64,000 nucleotides of DNA from positions 29,822,001 through 29,886,000 of the forward strand of contig JBITNC010000001.1 of NCBI GenBank assembly GCA_050084985.1. Reading direction: 5' to 3'. Position 1 is the first letter of the stretch. Each line of letters opens with the position of its first letter. The stretch is from Nageia nagi (taxonomy: Eukaryota; Pinophyta). A model generated the notes under the pieces. That model was not told the DNA's origin and searched no databases. It saw nothing but the letters and a program-made list of their open reading frames with translations. The translations under genes and the position numbers were made by a program. This document shows, piece after piece, positions 11,699 through 22,481 of this stretch.

Positions 11699-13315
11699 TT
11701 ACAATTTGGGATTAGTGTTGCCTGTATTAGGTGTAGTAGTGGTATCAGCGAAATCTAGGATAAGATCTGAGATACTTCTTTCATACTCATGTCTATCATG
11801 ACCGTTAATGTTGGAGGAGTTCTCCTCATTACCGGGCTTGTTGCAGTTTTCTGCATGTCCTGTATAGGCAAAAGAACTGAACCCTTCGATCCAATCATCT
11901 GAATTATGATCTTCTAGACTATAGTGATTATGTTCCTTGTTATTTTCTCCATTCGGATCTTTGAGTGACTGGTACCAGTTGAGTTGTTCAGAGCTGCAAA
12001 GAGAGAAGAAAGAAGAAGCCGGACTGAAGGTTAGATGGCCGTTTGTTTCAGTCCAAGAAAACTGCGGCTCATGATCTGGATTAGTTTCATCAATTACTTT
12101 GCATTCATTGTTCGTATTGTTAGTGTCATTTACGGTTTCCTTCCTGAAAGCCTTTCCTGTTTCCGAGTTCCAGAGCTTCAAAAACAAATCAGAAGATGGG
12201 TTGCCATTATAATTGGTGTCTGTATTTTCATTGGCTTCCATTTTACTGCAGGATGATGATGAGAGCACTGAAGCCCGGGAGAACCGAGCTTCGGCTTCGA
12301 GTCTTGTGATTTCCCACTGTGACATATGCCTCATGACTGCCGCGGACCGACAGCCCTGAGAGCCGTTGGGAACACCTCCCTCCGACCTGGGAGCATGCGT
12401 TGAGGGATCGAGTCCCATCCCTAGCAGCTTCTTCTTCAGATGTGTGTTCCAGAAATTTTTGATCTCGTTGTCCGTTCTCCCAGGCAACTGTGCTGCTATA
12501 GCAGACCATCTGTCAAAATAGAAAGGAGTAAATAAGTGGGACTCGAAATCGAAACTGGGACAATTTGCTTTCATTGTGGCAATTCACGTGGTACCTGTTC
12601 CCAAGGATTGCGTGGAGCTGAATAATAGTCCGTTCTTCTTCGGGTGCAAATGGTCCGTGCTTTATATCAGGTCTCAAATAGTTGATCCACCTCAGGCGGC
12701 AGCTCTTCCCGCAGCGAAGAAGACCTGTTTGTATAAACCTTTTTACAATAAATAAAGTAGCAAATTCGAAAATTTAAAATTTCAAGCTTATAAGGAGGTA
12801 AAAGGAATGGAGATGTCGATTACCTTGGAGTATCAGCTCAAGGAATACATTAATAGTTTAAATATTCAATTGTTCGAATGAATCAATAATTTTATTACAA
12901 AATAGTCTACTCATTCTGTTTGTAAATACGATTACATTTGTTCTGACCTTTTTAACTCCATTAGTCTTAGTTTATTCTTGACAGGCATAATATGTATTCT
13001 AAAGCATGCAGTGTCTGCTTGAAGCTAACCAATCAATTCATTGTTACATTGAACTTAAGCAACTCAATATATTTCGAATGCATGCATGTAGATCGATCTC
13101 AAACAAAACACCTACGGGTTAAGAAATTAAAAAAAAAAAAAATCCATCTTATGATATACATCACAATAGTAAAGATCCAGACCAGCTTTGTTGGGAAGAG
13201 AATGCCAGCTTCCATGCCCATTTTTCCTAATGTAATCCACCAGAATCCTATCCTCATCAGGCGTCCATGGCCCTTTCTTCAGCCCCACTTTTTCAGAGCA
13301 AGGTGCTCTACCCAT
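11699..13315 (-). CDS. R2R3-MYB transcription factor, subgroup 9 (MYB17/MIXTA-like)
   Basis: Three exons on the minus strand encode 357 aa: 13315-13183 (133 nt), 12724-12595 (130 nt) and 12509-11699 (811 nt, TAA stop). The 133/130 exon sizes and splice positions, inside Gly45 (AG|GT) and inside Arg88, are the standard plant R2R3-MYB pattern. R2 starts [20 protein letters not shown] and continues to [22 protein letters not shown]3 has [28 protein letters not shown] and FWNTHLKKK. The bHLH-binding signature of R3 is absent. A C-terminal block [15 protein letters not shown] (149-163) is the subgroup 9 motif, and [14 protein letters not shown] (197-210) and LILDFAD near 337 recall Arabidopsis MYB17. 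The family acts in the nucleus as DNA-binding regulators of epidermal cell shape, cuticle or flowering; the role here is inferred. No stop or frameshift is seen, and splice sites are GT-AG. This is the only gene in the window that looks intact. Confidence 0.92.
12510..12594 (-). other. MYB intron 2 (85 bp)
   Basis: The donor GTACCACGTG follows GGG AAC AG at 12594, and the acceptor TTTTGACAG ends at 12510. Removing it joins AG to A to give Arg88 followed by the WSAIAAQ block, keeping the R3 helix structure intact. Confidence 0.9.
12725..13182 (-). other. MYB intron 1 (458 bp)
   Basis: Exon 1 ends after GCT G at 13183 with donor GTCTGG, and exon 2 begins GTCTTCTTCGCTGC after the acceptor ACAAACAG. 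The splice restores ...[12 protein letters not shown]. Reading straight through the donor instead gives a short non-MYB tail that ends soon after. The intron is AT-rich, with a poly-A/T run near 13128-13142. Confidence 0.88.
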
Positions 13316-13605
13316 TATGTGCTGGCGTGCCCTTCTTGGTTGAATAGAGTAAAATCGCTAGGGGAGATTGAAGCAGACAGATAACAAAATTTATGTTGAG
13401 ATTCTGCACACACAAGTGGAATTTGTCTTTATGTATCTACTGCGCCTCATAAAGAAAAGGGTCCACTGCAAGTCCATTGGGTTCATTTATGGGTGTACAA
13501 AATTTACGGAAATGATGGGTCAGGTGGTCCCACACCTCTCCTTAATGACCATTGTGACAAATGACGAAACCCAGCTAAAGTGCCTAAACAGTCATTTCAT
13601 AGATT

Positions 13606-13614
13606 CTTTTTATA
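13606..13614 (-). promoter_or_regulatory. candidate TATA box of the MYB gene
   Basis: TATAAAAAG on the minus strand lies 291 bases upstream of the start codon. It is the best TATA-like word in the upstream 400 bases. With a start site about 30 bases downstream, the 5' UTR would be about 260 nt. No experimental start is known from sequence alone. Confidence 0.4.
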
Positions 13615-14007
13615 ACTAGTTAATGATTGAAAAATAATTCCATTTGGTAGGAGTCAGTAAAACTTTACGAGGCTACCAATATGGCTAGACAAAGGGTATT
13701 TAATAGCATAAAGATGTTCTGGATTTATTCAACTTTCTCACACTCATTGAAGGCTATTCTTTCTGGCAAGTACAGTAAAAGCAACTGAGACTTTAAGGCC
13801 GGGTAGTTTCATTGGTTTAATATCATGAATAATGATCTGGATTCGTTCCAGGACTTGACATACTGACAGGTAAGCATTGATTCATTGGTTCGAATGCAGT
13901 GAATTAAGCGCCGCACATGTATGAGCTCATTAGCATTGTTGGCGTGGACTTGTGACGGAGGGAAACTTATGAAAATAGTCTGCAAGTTGGAAAAAGGCAG
14001 CATAGAT

Positions 14008-14380
14008 TATCCAGCAATCGGATCACCCCCATATATCATGTATCGTCAGAAATGTCAGGTTGTGTCAGATCGGTGATGGTGGTTCATCATTCATGTATTT
14101 TTAGGTAATAAAGTTAGGAGAATTGTATTATGGTTATTAGATAATCGTATTGCAGTTTTTTTTTAAATAAAACTTACTCATCGTCATATCATTTTGTAAT
14201 CAATGCTACAATGTAATGGTAAAAATGTTGAATTTGAGATCTATCAACCCAGTTCAAATCCTAATAATGCATTTTGGTAAAATCTACATTTCATTTTTTT
14301 ATCATTTTTTAACCCCATCAAAAAAATTTTGACCTAACATGGTCTTACACTTATGTAGGGGGCAATCTGATTGCTGGATA
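14008..14380. mobile_element. MITE-like TIR element with TA target duplication
   Basis: The left end at 14010 reads TCCAGCAATCGGATCACCCCC, minus its last base in the best-paired stretch. The right end (to 14378) is its inverted copy with a few mismatches: GGGGGCAATCTGATTGCTGGA. Both ends are bordered by TA (14008-14009 and 14379-14380). The element is 369 bp with no transposase. The TA duplication points to a Tc1/mariner (Stowaway-like) or PIF-type mobiliser, although the termini are not the usual Stowaway consensus. It lies about 700 bp upstream of the MYB start. Confidence 0.6.
14200..14262 (+). other. tRNA-like A/B-box pair inside the TIR element
   Basis: TAATGGTAAAAATG (about 14214) resembles a pol III A box. 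AGTTCAAATCC (14251-14261) is a near-perfect B box (GGTTCAAATCC) about 37 bases later. The spacing suits a tRNA-derived SINE head. No full tRNA cloverleaf can be drawn, so this is not a tRNA gene. Confidence 0.3.
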
Positions 14381-15379
14381 GCCTTTATCGAAAAAAGGCT
14401 ATCGAAGTCTCGGACGATCAACCCATGATCAGAAAGTTTGTTGATATCAAAATTTAGTCACCTTCATTGTTCAATCTCTCTATTACATCATTGCATATAT
14501 CAATTTATTTTGATGTATATACTATGTATATCAAATATATTTTTAGTATTTATTTTCTTATGATATTATATATAGTATGGGTGTGTCATTATATAGTATG
14601 TACGTATATTAAATATATTTATGATGATATACTATTATGACAATAATAATAGTTTATATGGGTATATCATATATATTACATATATATATCATTTTTTTAG
14701 GATCTACTTTCGGTTGAAAATGATATCTTGTGTGTATATAATTATATAATGTGCGCATATTTATATTATATCTTGTGCACATAAAATTATATATATATGA
14801 TGTGTGCATATCATATATTATATCTCATGTGTATATTAAATACATTTTCGATGATGTACTTTTCAGGAAAAAAGATAGCTTATACATACATCATATATTA
14901 TGATATATGCACACAATATACCAACCAATATAATAAATAATTCAAAGTTAAAAAATTATGAATTCTTCTTCGACATTTATTATGATATACACATAATATA
15001 TTATTATTATCGCATAAAATATATTATGATATAAACACATAATATAAACATGTTTGAAATTTATTATGATATATGCACAACTTATCTTTGCAAATTTAAA
15101 AAATAAAATGAAAAACATTCAAGGGCATGCATCTCAATGATCATCTTATGAATCTTGATGCCACATACTACATCATTGAGTAGAAAGAGAGTCTTGTTTT
15201 ATTAGTTACAAAACTATTAGCTTTCTATCAAGTTCCTAGAGGGTTTCATCAAGCAAAAAGAGGACCTTTCGTGTTGCAATTGCTTCTTCCAATGTGAGAG
15301 CAAAATTTTCTCATTGGTTAAGGCAAGTGGAGAAAACTTGTCACTTGATTTCCATTTTGTTCATTATAATTCATGACAA
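14381..15379. other. AT-rich low-complexity sequence
   Basis: A 10-bp perfect hairpin (GATAGCCTTT facing AAAGGCTATC) lies just right of the TIR element at about 14378-14405. From about 14500 to 15080 the sequence is dominated by repeated ATATCATATATTA and TATGATATATGCACA words, without a fixed period. No gene was seen. Confidence 0.5.
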
Positions 15380-15800
15380 TGTGTTTACATCATGTGCATC
15401 TTTGAAAAAAATTCTATGGCCTCATTTACCAGGGCATTCATAACCATACGATTCGATGAAAAATAATTTTTGTGCATATCATGTGATCATTATCATCCAC
15501 AAAACTATGTCTACATCATCCATCTTGTAGAACATTTTTTGGGCCTTACGTATTCTTCCAAATTTAGCATACATATCTATCATGCATATTGTAAAATATT
15601 TCTTTGTTTGAGTATATTCCTAAGCCTTGTGTGTCCTTATATATTTTGCATATGCCCTAATCTTATAGTTCCTAGGTGGTACAAGATCGATGCTGACATC
15701 ATTAGAATTGAAGAAAGCAAAAATGCCTTTATCGGGTTTTATTTTTGCAATTGCTAACATCATCTTTCATTTTGCTAGAGAAATGGTCTATTTTAATGGT
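15380..15800 (-). pseudogene. pentatricopeptide repeat (PPR) protein relic
   Basis: The minus strand reads LAIAKIKPDKGIFAF, then YAKYIRTHKA, then MIDMYAKFGRIRKAQKMF, then VDIVLWMIMIT.YAQ. After a frameshift it gives NEAIEFFSKMHMM. This is the repeating pattern of PLS-class PPR proteins (KPDxxTFxxVL, GKQIHAYIIRTG, ALIDMYAKCGxIxxAxKVF, VVSWTTMIAGYAQ, EALxFFxKM). Such proteins bind organellar RNA and take part in editing or processing. At least two stops and two frameshifts fall in roughly 140 codons. Weaker similarity may extend to about 16010. It may be a decayed retrocopy or a gene fragment; no introns are evident. Confidence 0.65.
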
Positions 15801-17190
15801 ATTTACCTTCTCTTGGTACCTTACTACTCTTTGGCTAATGTCACCCTTTAATACTCGATAAGAATAGTACATTTTGGAGTGCCTTGAAGGCATAAGACTC
15901 ATACTGATGTCATTGAAGTGGAAACCCAAGAAACAATTTACCTTAAAGTTTCTTAGCATTTTAATTTGTTTTGTTGATATCATCATATGCACCCATAATC
16001 CTTTATATTTCGTTACTCTTTTCTTTCATGGGAGTGTAATTTGGTGAAAATGATGTCATCGTGGGGAATGACCCAATAATAAGTAATTTGGAGCAATGTT
16101 TGTTGTCTTGGGATGTTTTGCTAGGAAGATGATGACGTCAATATGGAAAATATTAATTTTTAGGCTACACACCACTTGAATATACTTTTTATGAACCTAG
16201 GAAATCTTTTTGTTCATCCAGGAAGGATTAGTTTTGGTCAAGACACTTTTAGAGCTTTTTGGCAATGATTAATGATTTTTTTTAGCACCCTTACTAAGTA
16301 ATGAAAAGGAAATACTAATCAAGAATTGATGAAAAAATGCATATATTAAAATTCTCAAATAAAATTTAGAAATTCTAGCATTGGCTGTATTTGAGATCAT
16401 ATGTGAGCTTTGAAATGAAGCTATTAAGAACACCAACTATATTTGGTATATAAATCATAAATAAATTGAAAGAAAAATTTAAAAGAAAACTATTAACAAC
16501 TAAGAAAATGGTACATAATGCTATAAGAAATACATCTCATGCTTAGTACCTAACTAGCCTCATTCGGCTAATAATATTTCTTTAGGTGTTGGCCAATCAA
16601 TGGGATTGGAAATTTGTCCCCTTTTATTATGGTTAGCCTAAAGGGTATGTGCAAGAAGTTGGATCCACTAAAACGAGATCCTCTTACTTAAAAAATGGAG
16701 TTTTATCTTACTTTACAAGCTTAAACCAAAAAAAGAAATAAGATCTCGTATTTTAAATAATGGAATCCTGTTTAAATTCAAATTCTCATCCTTAACACGA
16801 TCTCATTATTTAAAAAATTATTTACAAAATGAAATCTCATTATATATAACAAAATCTCGTATTATAAAATTACATATTTTTTAGAAAATACTTATGGAGC
16901 TCATCCTTTCCTTGAAATGAGCTAGTTCTATGCGATGACGACAATGATCGTGACTATTCTCTCATGATGGCCTTTAGTGTTCCAAGTAGGATCTAACCAT
17001 TAATAATAATAACATTTTTTTTATTTTTTATTTATAAAATATTCAATTTTAAATTAAGTTTTTTTTTTTGCTATTAAAAAGTATGTTTTAAATTAAGATT
17101 TTCTTAGTTTTATATGAAAAATTTCTTTTTAAATTAGATTTTTTTTCTCTAAAAATTCGGATTTAAATTAAGGTCTTAATAAAATATTCA
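15801..17190. other. intergenic sequence
   Basis: Up to about 16010 this may be more of the PPR relic. Near 16660-16870 the word GATCTCGTATTTTA recurs loosely with poly-A runs. Nothing else was recognised. Confidence 0.4.
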
Positions 17191-17665
17191 ATTTAAATAT
17201 AAAAACTATCATCATGTTATGAATATTAAAGGAAATTAAAAAATAAGTTAATATTTTATAATTTTATAAAAAAATAAATTTTATAACTTTATAAAAAAAA
17301 TGGATTTTATAACTTTGTAAAAAAAAAATTGATTTTATACTTTATAAATTTTTTTCATGTTATAACTTTATAAAAAAGTTTAGATCTTATAACTTTATAA
17401 AAAAATAAGATTTTATAGCTTCATAAAAAAAGTAGATTTTATAAATTTATATAAAAAAATTAATTTTATAATTTAAAAAAAAATTTATAATTTTTTTTTT
17501 TAATTTTTTTATAAAAATATTAGATTTTATAACTTTATAAACAAATTTATATTTTTTAATCTTTATTTAAAAATAGATTTTATAACTTTATAAAAAATAT
17601 ATTATATAACTTTATATTTCAAAATTTATATTTTATAACTTTATAAAAAAAAATAGATTTTATGA
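17190..17665. repeat. degenerate tandem repeat, TTTTATAACTTTATAAAAAA unit
   Basis: Short units close to GATTTTATAACTTTATAAAAAA recur about every 25-30 bases, more than a dozen times, with variable A and T runs. The pattern resumes at 17915-17995 beyond a SINE-like insertion. AT content is extreme. Confidence 0.8.
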
Positions 17666-17912
17666 ATTGATGGATAAGAGAGTTTTTGGAGAGGTGGGTA
17701 GTTCAAAGCTCTTAGATATGAGAGGCCCAAGTTCAAAACTCTCTACTCTTAAAAGTTGAAACATACTTAAAAAATCCTATTGAGTTGATGGTAGGTGTGT
17801 ACAAGGCTTTTGATGACATGGATGCCCCTCAATCACTAGCTCGAAGCCTAAGGTAAACAATGCCTTGTATCAAGGGAGAAAAGTCTTGGTTTACCTATTA
17901 AAAAAATCTATA
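17660..17912 (+). mobile_element. SINE-like tRNA-derived element
   Basis: This unit interrupts the AT repeat field with far more complex sequence. It starts with TTGATGGATAAGAGAG (A-box-like) and contains CCCAAGTTCAAAACTC (B-box-like, about 17730-17745), followed by a unique tail. It ends in GGTTTACCTATTAAAAAAA, a 3' end style seen in several plant SINE families. Length about 250 bp, no coding capacity and insertion inside a repeat all fit a SINE. A clear target duplication could not be fixed because both flanks are AT repeats. Confidence 0.45.
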
Positions 17913-17995
17913 TATTTTATAACTTTATAAATAAAATAGATTTTATAAATTTATAAAAAAAATAGATTTTTTAAACTTTATAAAAAGAAACTATT
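17913..17995. repeat. continuation of the AT-rich repeat field
   Basis: The same TTTTATAA(C/A)TTTATAAAAAA units as at 17190-17665 reappear, showing that the SINE-like unit was inserted into a pre-existing array. Confidence 0.7.
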
Positions 17996-19220
17996 ATAAA
18001 TTTAGAAAGGAAGATATCTTGAAAATTGTAAATAAAATTAGAGTGTATTTTTGTCAATAAATCTTAAATAATTTCATCTTCAATCTCAATATATATGCTT
18101 TTTCCAAATGATCTTCTAAACTCATAAATTTGCAAAATGATTTCAAGCTTCTTTAGGACATAGAAAACCTCTATATAAACTTCAATAAAGTCTTCAAATA
18201 GCTTTGATACTATGATGAATAGTACAAGATTAGTGAGAAGTAGAACTTATAATTCTATGGAAAGTAATATTAATGAAAAACATAGAATAAAACAAGAAAT
18301 AATATAATTCACAACATAATTGATGTTATAATGAATAATAAAGGTGACCTTTAAATAGACATATTTTAAGATTGAGATGGGATTAGGTTATATTTCATGG
18401 TTTCATAAAATTAAAGTAAAGTAAAGGTATATGATTTCATAAAAAAATATCTAGATAAAATAAAGTATACCAAGAAATATATATTTTATTACTTACTATT
18501 CTATCTATTAAGTGAAAATGAATAAAATAACCTTCAAATCTATACCAAACAAAAGATATTCAATGCTCAAAATTAGATCTAGGGAACATAATGAAATGAA
18601 ATGTTTAATTATGATAATGTTTGCATACTTAGATCTAGTAGATTAACCCCAAATGTTGCCTTAAAATTGCTTAAAGATGTGACTTAGAAAACAATGGCTT
18701 AGAGAAAGATATGAACTTATCTTGCACATTGTAAGGGACTAGGACTAACCTCAATAATGATCAATCTTATATTAGAAATAATGATTTCATTACACCGTAG
18801 AGAATAGTTTTAGAAAAAAGAGAGCCTATTCAAATAAGAAAAAACCTTCACACCATTTTCAACTACTTTTTGATAGATTTTTAACGTAATAAAATAAGAT
18901 TTTAATCTTTTATTATGTCCATTAATGTAACAAACTTTTTTTAATATACTAAGGTAATGTATTTATTTAAATAGAGAAATCAAATTAAGGTATTTATAAT
19001 TACCATATACTCTTATCATAGATAATGTTTAAATTAAAAAACAAAATTGGGACATAATATGTTGATATAATTTAATATTGGAAAGTTATTTTTTATGTTC
19101 CTTAGAGATTGAGTATTTAAAGTTTCATTTAACTTTAAATTTTTTTCCAGATTAACTAAATTTCAAGGAACTATATTTAAATTTATGTAAATTTATTCTT
19201 TTAATTGTTAACAAGGAGGT
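17996..19220. other. AT-rich sequence, nothing recognised
   Basis: No coding motif, terminal repeat or array seen. Confidence 0.4.
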
Positions 19221-19228
19221 GATCTTTT

Positions 19229-21362
19229 ATGTTCATGGCTCAATCATCTCATAGTGATGATCTCTCTATAGATGATATATGTTTTGAGGCTACCCAAAAT
19301 CTCTTACACAATTCACCCCTTGCACCTCAAAACCTCCCACCTCTAACACCTCCACATCAAAACCTCCTAACTTATCCCCTCCACCTAAAAACCCTCTACT
19401 ATCACCCCTTGTATCAGATGAGGCTCGCTTGTGAGAAAATATTATTGAAAATATAAATGTGATATAAGATAGAATTAATTAAATCCAGAACATCCATCAT
19501 GTCCCCCCCCCCCACATGGAATGATTTGCATATTTAATGCTAACTGATATTGATAGATTTTGCTCATAAAGAGAGGATGTAGGAGATATTTTTATTCAAA
19601 TGGAATCTCCTATGAAAGATTAATTATATTTGTATTACAAAATAAATAATATCTCCATTTTTCATTGATCATGTTTCTCATCAACCAATCCCACCTAATA
19701 AAAAATGAATTTCAATTTGGTGGTGTACCCAACCATAGATGGATGAGCATTTTTTGGAACTGGTAATGGAACGATGGCCCCATGTATTTTTTACAAATAT
19801 TATGAATGGATTTTGTTATGCATTTAAAATCTAATTATTTTGATATGAAATCATTTTAGGGTGTTGGTGGTGGCATGCCACAACATAGAGTGGGGTCATA
19901 GATTGATCTAAATTGACCCATGCATGTTGCACCTTTTGTAACTCCTCCTTCTCTTGTTATTCTTACACCTATTCATAATGGATCAGTGGTTTCAACACTA
20001 GTAGCATTGAATCAGCTTTCAAGGAGTCTCACCGAATAAGCTACTAATGTAATAGCTGAATTAAATGAATTTATATATCATGGAGGAGATAGTGGAGTTG
20101 GTCCTATTAGCTCATACATGTTGATGCCTCATATTTACCAAAATTTATATTAGATATATTATTGGCCCATTGCTACATCCACTTTATATGCACCTGTATG
20201 AGAGGATATCACATCATATATAGATTTGTTAATTACTTATGATCCTCCTAGTGCATAAGTACATGCAATTTTTTTAGTGTGTTTAACATTTATACATTTA
20301 TATGTGATTTTTTAATGTAGATGATAGACTACACAACATCAGTTGCATTTGATCAAGACTATATTATGTCAACTCCTAGATAACTTAGAACACCTTTCAA
20401 GGTAAACAAATATACTGAGTTTAAATTTTCAAGTTAATTTTATTAAATATACTTCAAACTAACTAACTTGAGAAGTAAAAATTCACTTTTGTATTTGTAC
20501 ATATATTCAAAATATTTTTCCTATTCTAGGGAGGTCATGCGATGTCTATATTCTACTAACTAGAGGGTGTGTCGAATGGTTCTCTAGTATCCACCATTCA
20601 GCATGAGCCATCCCTTGTATGTATTTTTAAAAATTATATGAAATTTGTAGTTTTAATTTTCACTGTATAATGTGTACATTATATTTCAAAAGTTAGATAA
20701 TTTAATAAAACTTTGAATTTATATATATGTTTGTAGGTTAACACTATGAGATACAATTTGGCACTCAATCATCTACATCATTTTAAGTTATTTTAGAAAT
20801 AAAATTTCTACATACATGTAATCTGTAAGTATTTTATATATATTTTTAAAACCTAATTTTTATTATTGTGCTTTATTTGATCCTATACGACATAGTTTCT
20901 CATACTTTTGATATTGAGGTGCAACAAGTTACAATGGCTAAGCGAGGAAATGAGCAACATGATATGGTAATTTATGCTTTTTTTGTAGTGTAGATATATT
21001 AAAAAAATTAATTTAATGATTAAGTAAATTACAAATTAAAATAAATTAAATCAAATTTAAATATGATTTTAATTTTTTATCTTGTACTATACACCCGACA
21101 TTCTTTCCCACATGCACCAAACACACTCAAAGGAGTTCAAAGCATACAAGAATTTCAAATGTGACATAACATGTTCTTTAAATTTAGAAAGATTATCAAT
21201 AATGTATAAATTATTATTGTATATCCTTCAAATGAGCCTTGAAACCCATAAATATTTGAGCATAGATCCTAAATGCAAAATAACATATAGGGAAGCCTCC
21301 AACTTGATCCCCTTAAGGCACTTCAGCAAGCTTGAGATGATTTTTCTTACCTCAAAATGGTA
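19229..21362 (+). pseudogene. decayed ORF pieces, unrecognised
   Basis: A 75-codon Pro/Leu-rich open frame at 19229 contains a repeated CCTCAAAACCTCC-type unit. It is followed by exon-like pieces with GT/AG-like borders: 19860-20100 (GVGGGMPQHRVGS), 20100-20260, 20530-20620 and 20920-20970. An 11-base C run lies at 19503-19513. The fragmented coding look could be a transposon ORF with introns, but I recognise no domain. Low confidence that it is one gene. Confidence 0.25.
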
Positions 21363-21545
21363 ATGGAGGAATAGAATAAATATGCCTATGATACATATGT
21401 CCATATTCCTATTTTATATTTCAAATAATTAAGATGATATACTAAGAAATTTAAATATATATATAGCAAATGATGTTGTAATTATAGTATTCAAACCCTT
21501 AAAACTATTTCAAAACACTAGGTAGAATCAAGAAAATTGAAATAC

Positions 21546-22193
21546 TTTAGATCCAATGGGATTAATTATTTATGGGGGTTAATTAATACACTATTGGTAT
21601 ACTTATTCCTTATTATTGCATATATCTAAAATATGGCAATAACGAGTAAAATGCATACACTTATTCTTAATTAGATTGCATATTTATTTCGTTATGAGAA
21701 ACATACACAAAAGACAAGCATAAATTCATTCAATTGCATGATATTGGCATCCTATATTAGGTACACCACTAGTGGCTTAAGATAAGCAATATAACAGATG
21801 TAATAAAGAATGTAGCAACAAGCGAATGAAGGAATAATCATATAGCACACATAAGATATAACTTACGAATAATATTTGTGCATAACATAGTGATGTATCA
21901 TGTGCTATAATCTCTCTAGGATCCTCCTCATATTCATTTTTCCATGACCTCCTCCTCTTTTAGAGATGATGTGGAGATGCTTTTTAGGTCATATTTGATG
22001 CCTTTATATATGACAACATATTCACATGACTTAGATCTTTTTGACCTCTTGTACATGTCACAAGCATCCATTACATAAATTACATAGATTTGACATAAAT
22101 TTGGGTATTATTTAACAACTTTGTACATAATACATTATTGAGGCTATAAAATAAATTATTAAATAAATAATAATTCATTTTTAGTCATCTACA
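21546..22193 (-). repeat. element A 3' LTR
   Basis: Aligned by eye with 43961-44608: same length, with shared landmarks such as ATTAATTATTTATGGGG, ATCCTCCTCATATTCATTTT and GATGTGGAGATGCTTTTTAGG. I judge identity at roughly 85-90 percent without a computed alignment. It ends CATCTACA (plus strand). Confidence 0.85.
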
Positions 22194-22206
22194 TTTTCCC
22201 TTCTTT
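22194..22206 (-). other. element A polypurine tract
   Basis: Minus-strand AAAGAAGGGAAAA directly precedes the TGTAGATG start of the 3' LTR, the position where second-strand synthesis is primed. Confidence 0.6.
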
Positions 22207-22481
22207 GGAGGTGTGATTGAATCAATGAAATTGCATGTCCAAAAAAGAAGTGTTGAAGAAATGTTTTTGAGAAATTTGAACTCTTTGTTGTTTTATCCCT
22301 TATTGTTATTGATGATAATGATGATGAGAGTCCTTTGCTACCCTCTTTTGACTTATGTGCCCTAGGAAAGGTCCTTGAATGGTGCAACCAAGGCAAAATC
22401 TAATGAAGAGTCTTTCTCTAGGAATGATGCTATGTGGGTGATGGAAATGACTTATGATATGATGTAGTTAGATGGGCCTAT
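22207..22481 (-). other. element A 3' non-coding part, left of element B
   Basis: Non-coding sequence between the polypurine tract of A and the left LTR of B. It continues on the other side of B at 37102-38590. Confidence 0.5.

Noticed and set aside
12035-12509. Open frames of 73 and 88 aa on both strands within MYB exon 3
   Set aside because: They overlap the 357-aa MYB frame and have no domain of their own.
13127-13315. 62-aa open frame starting with the MYB N-terminus and ending in a Phe run
   Set aside because: It is MYB exon 1 read through the donor site into intron 1; splicing to 12724 gives the full R2R3 domain.
14200-14262. Possible tRNA gene
   Set aside because: A and B boxes are present, but no acceptor stem or cloverleaf can be drawn; a SINE head is the better reading.
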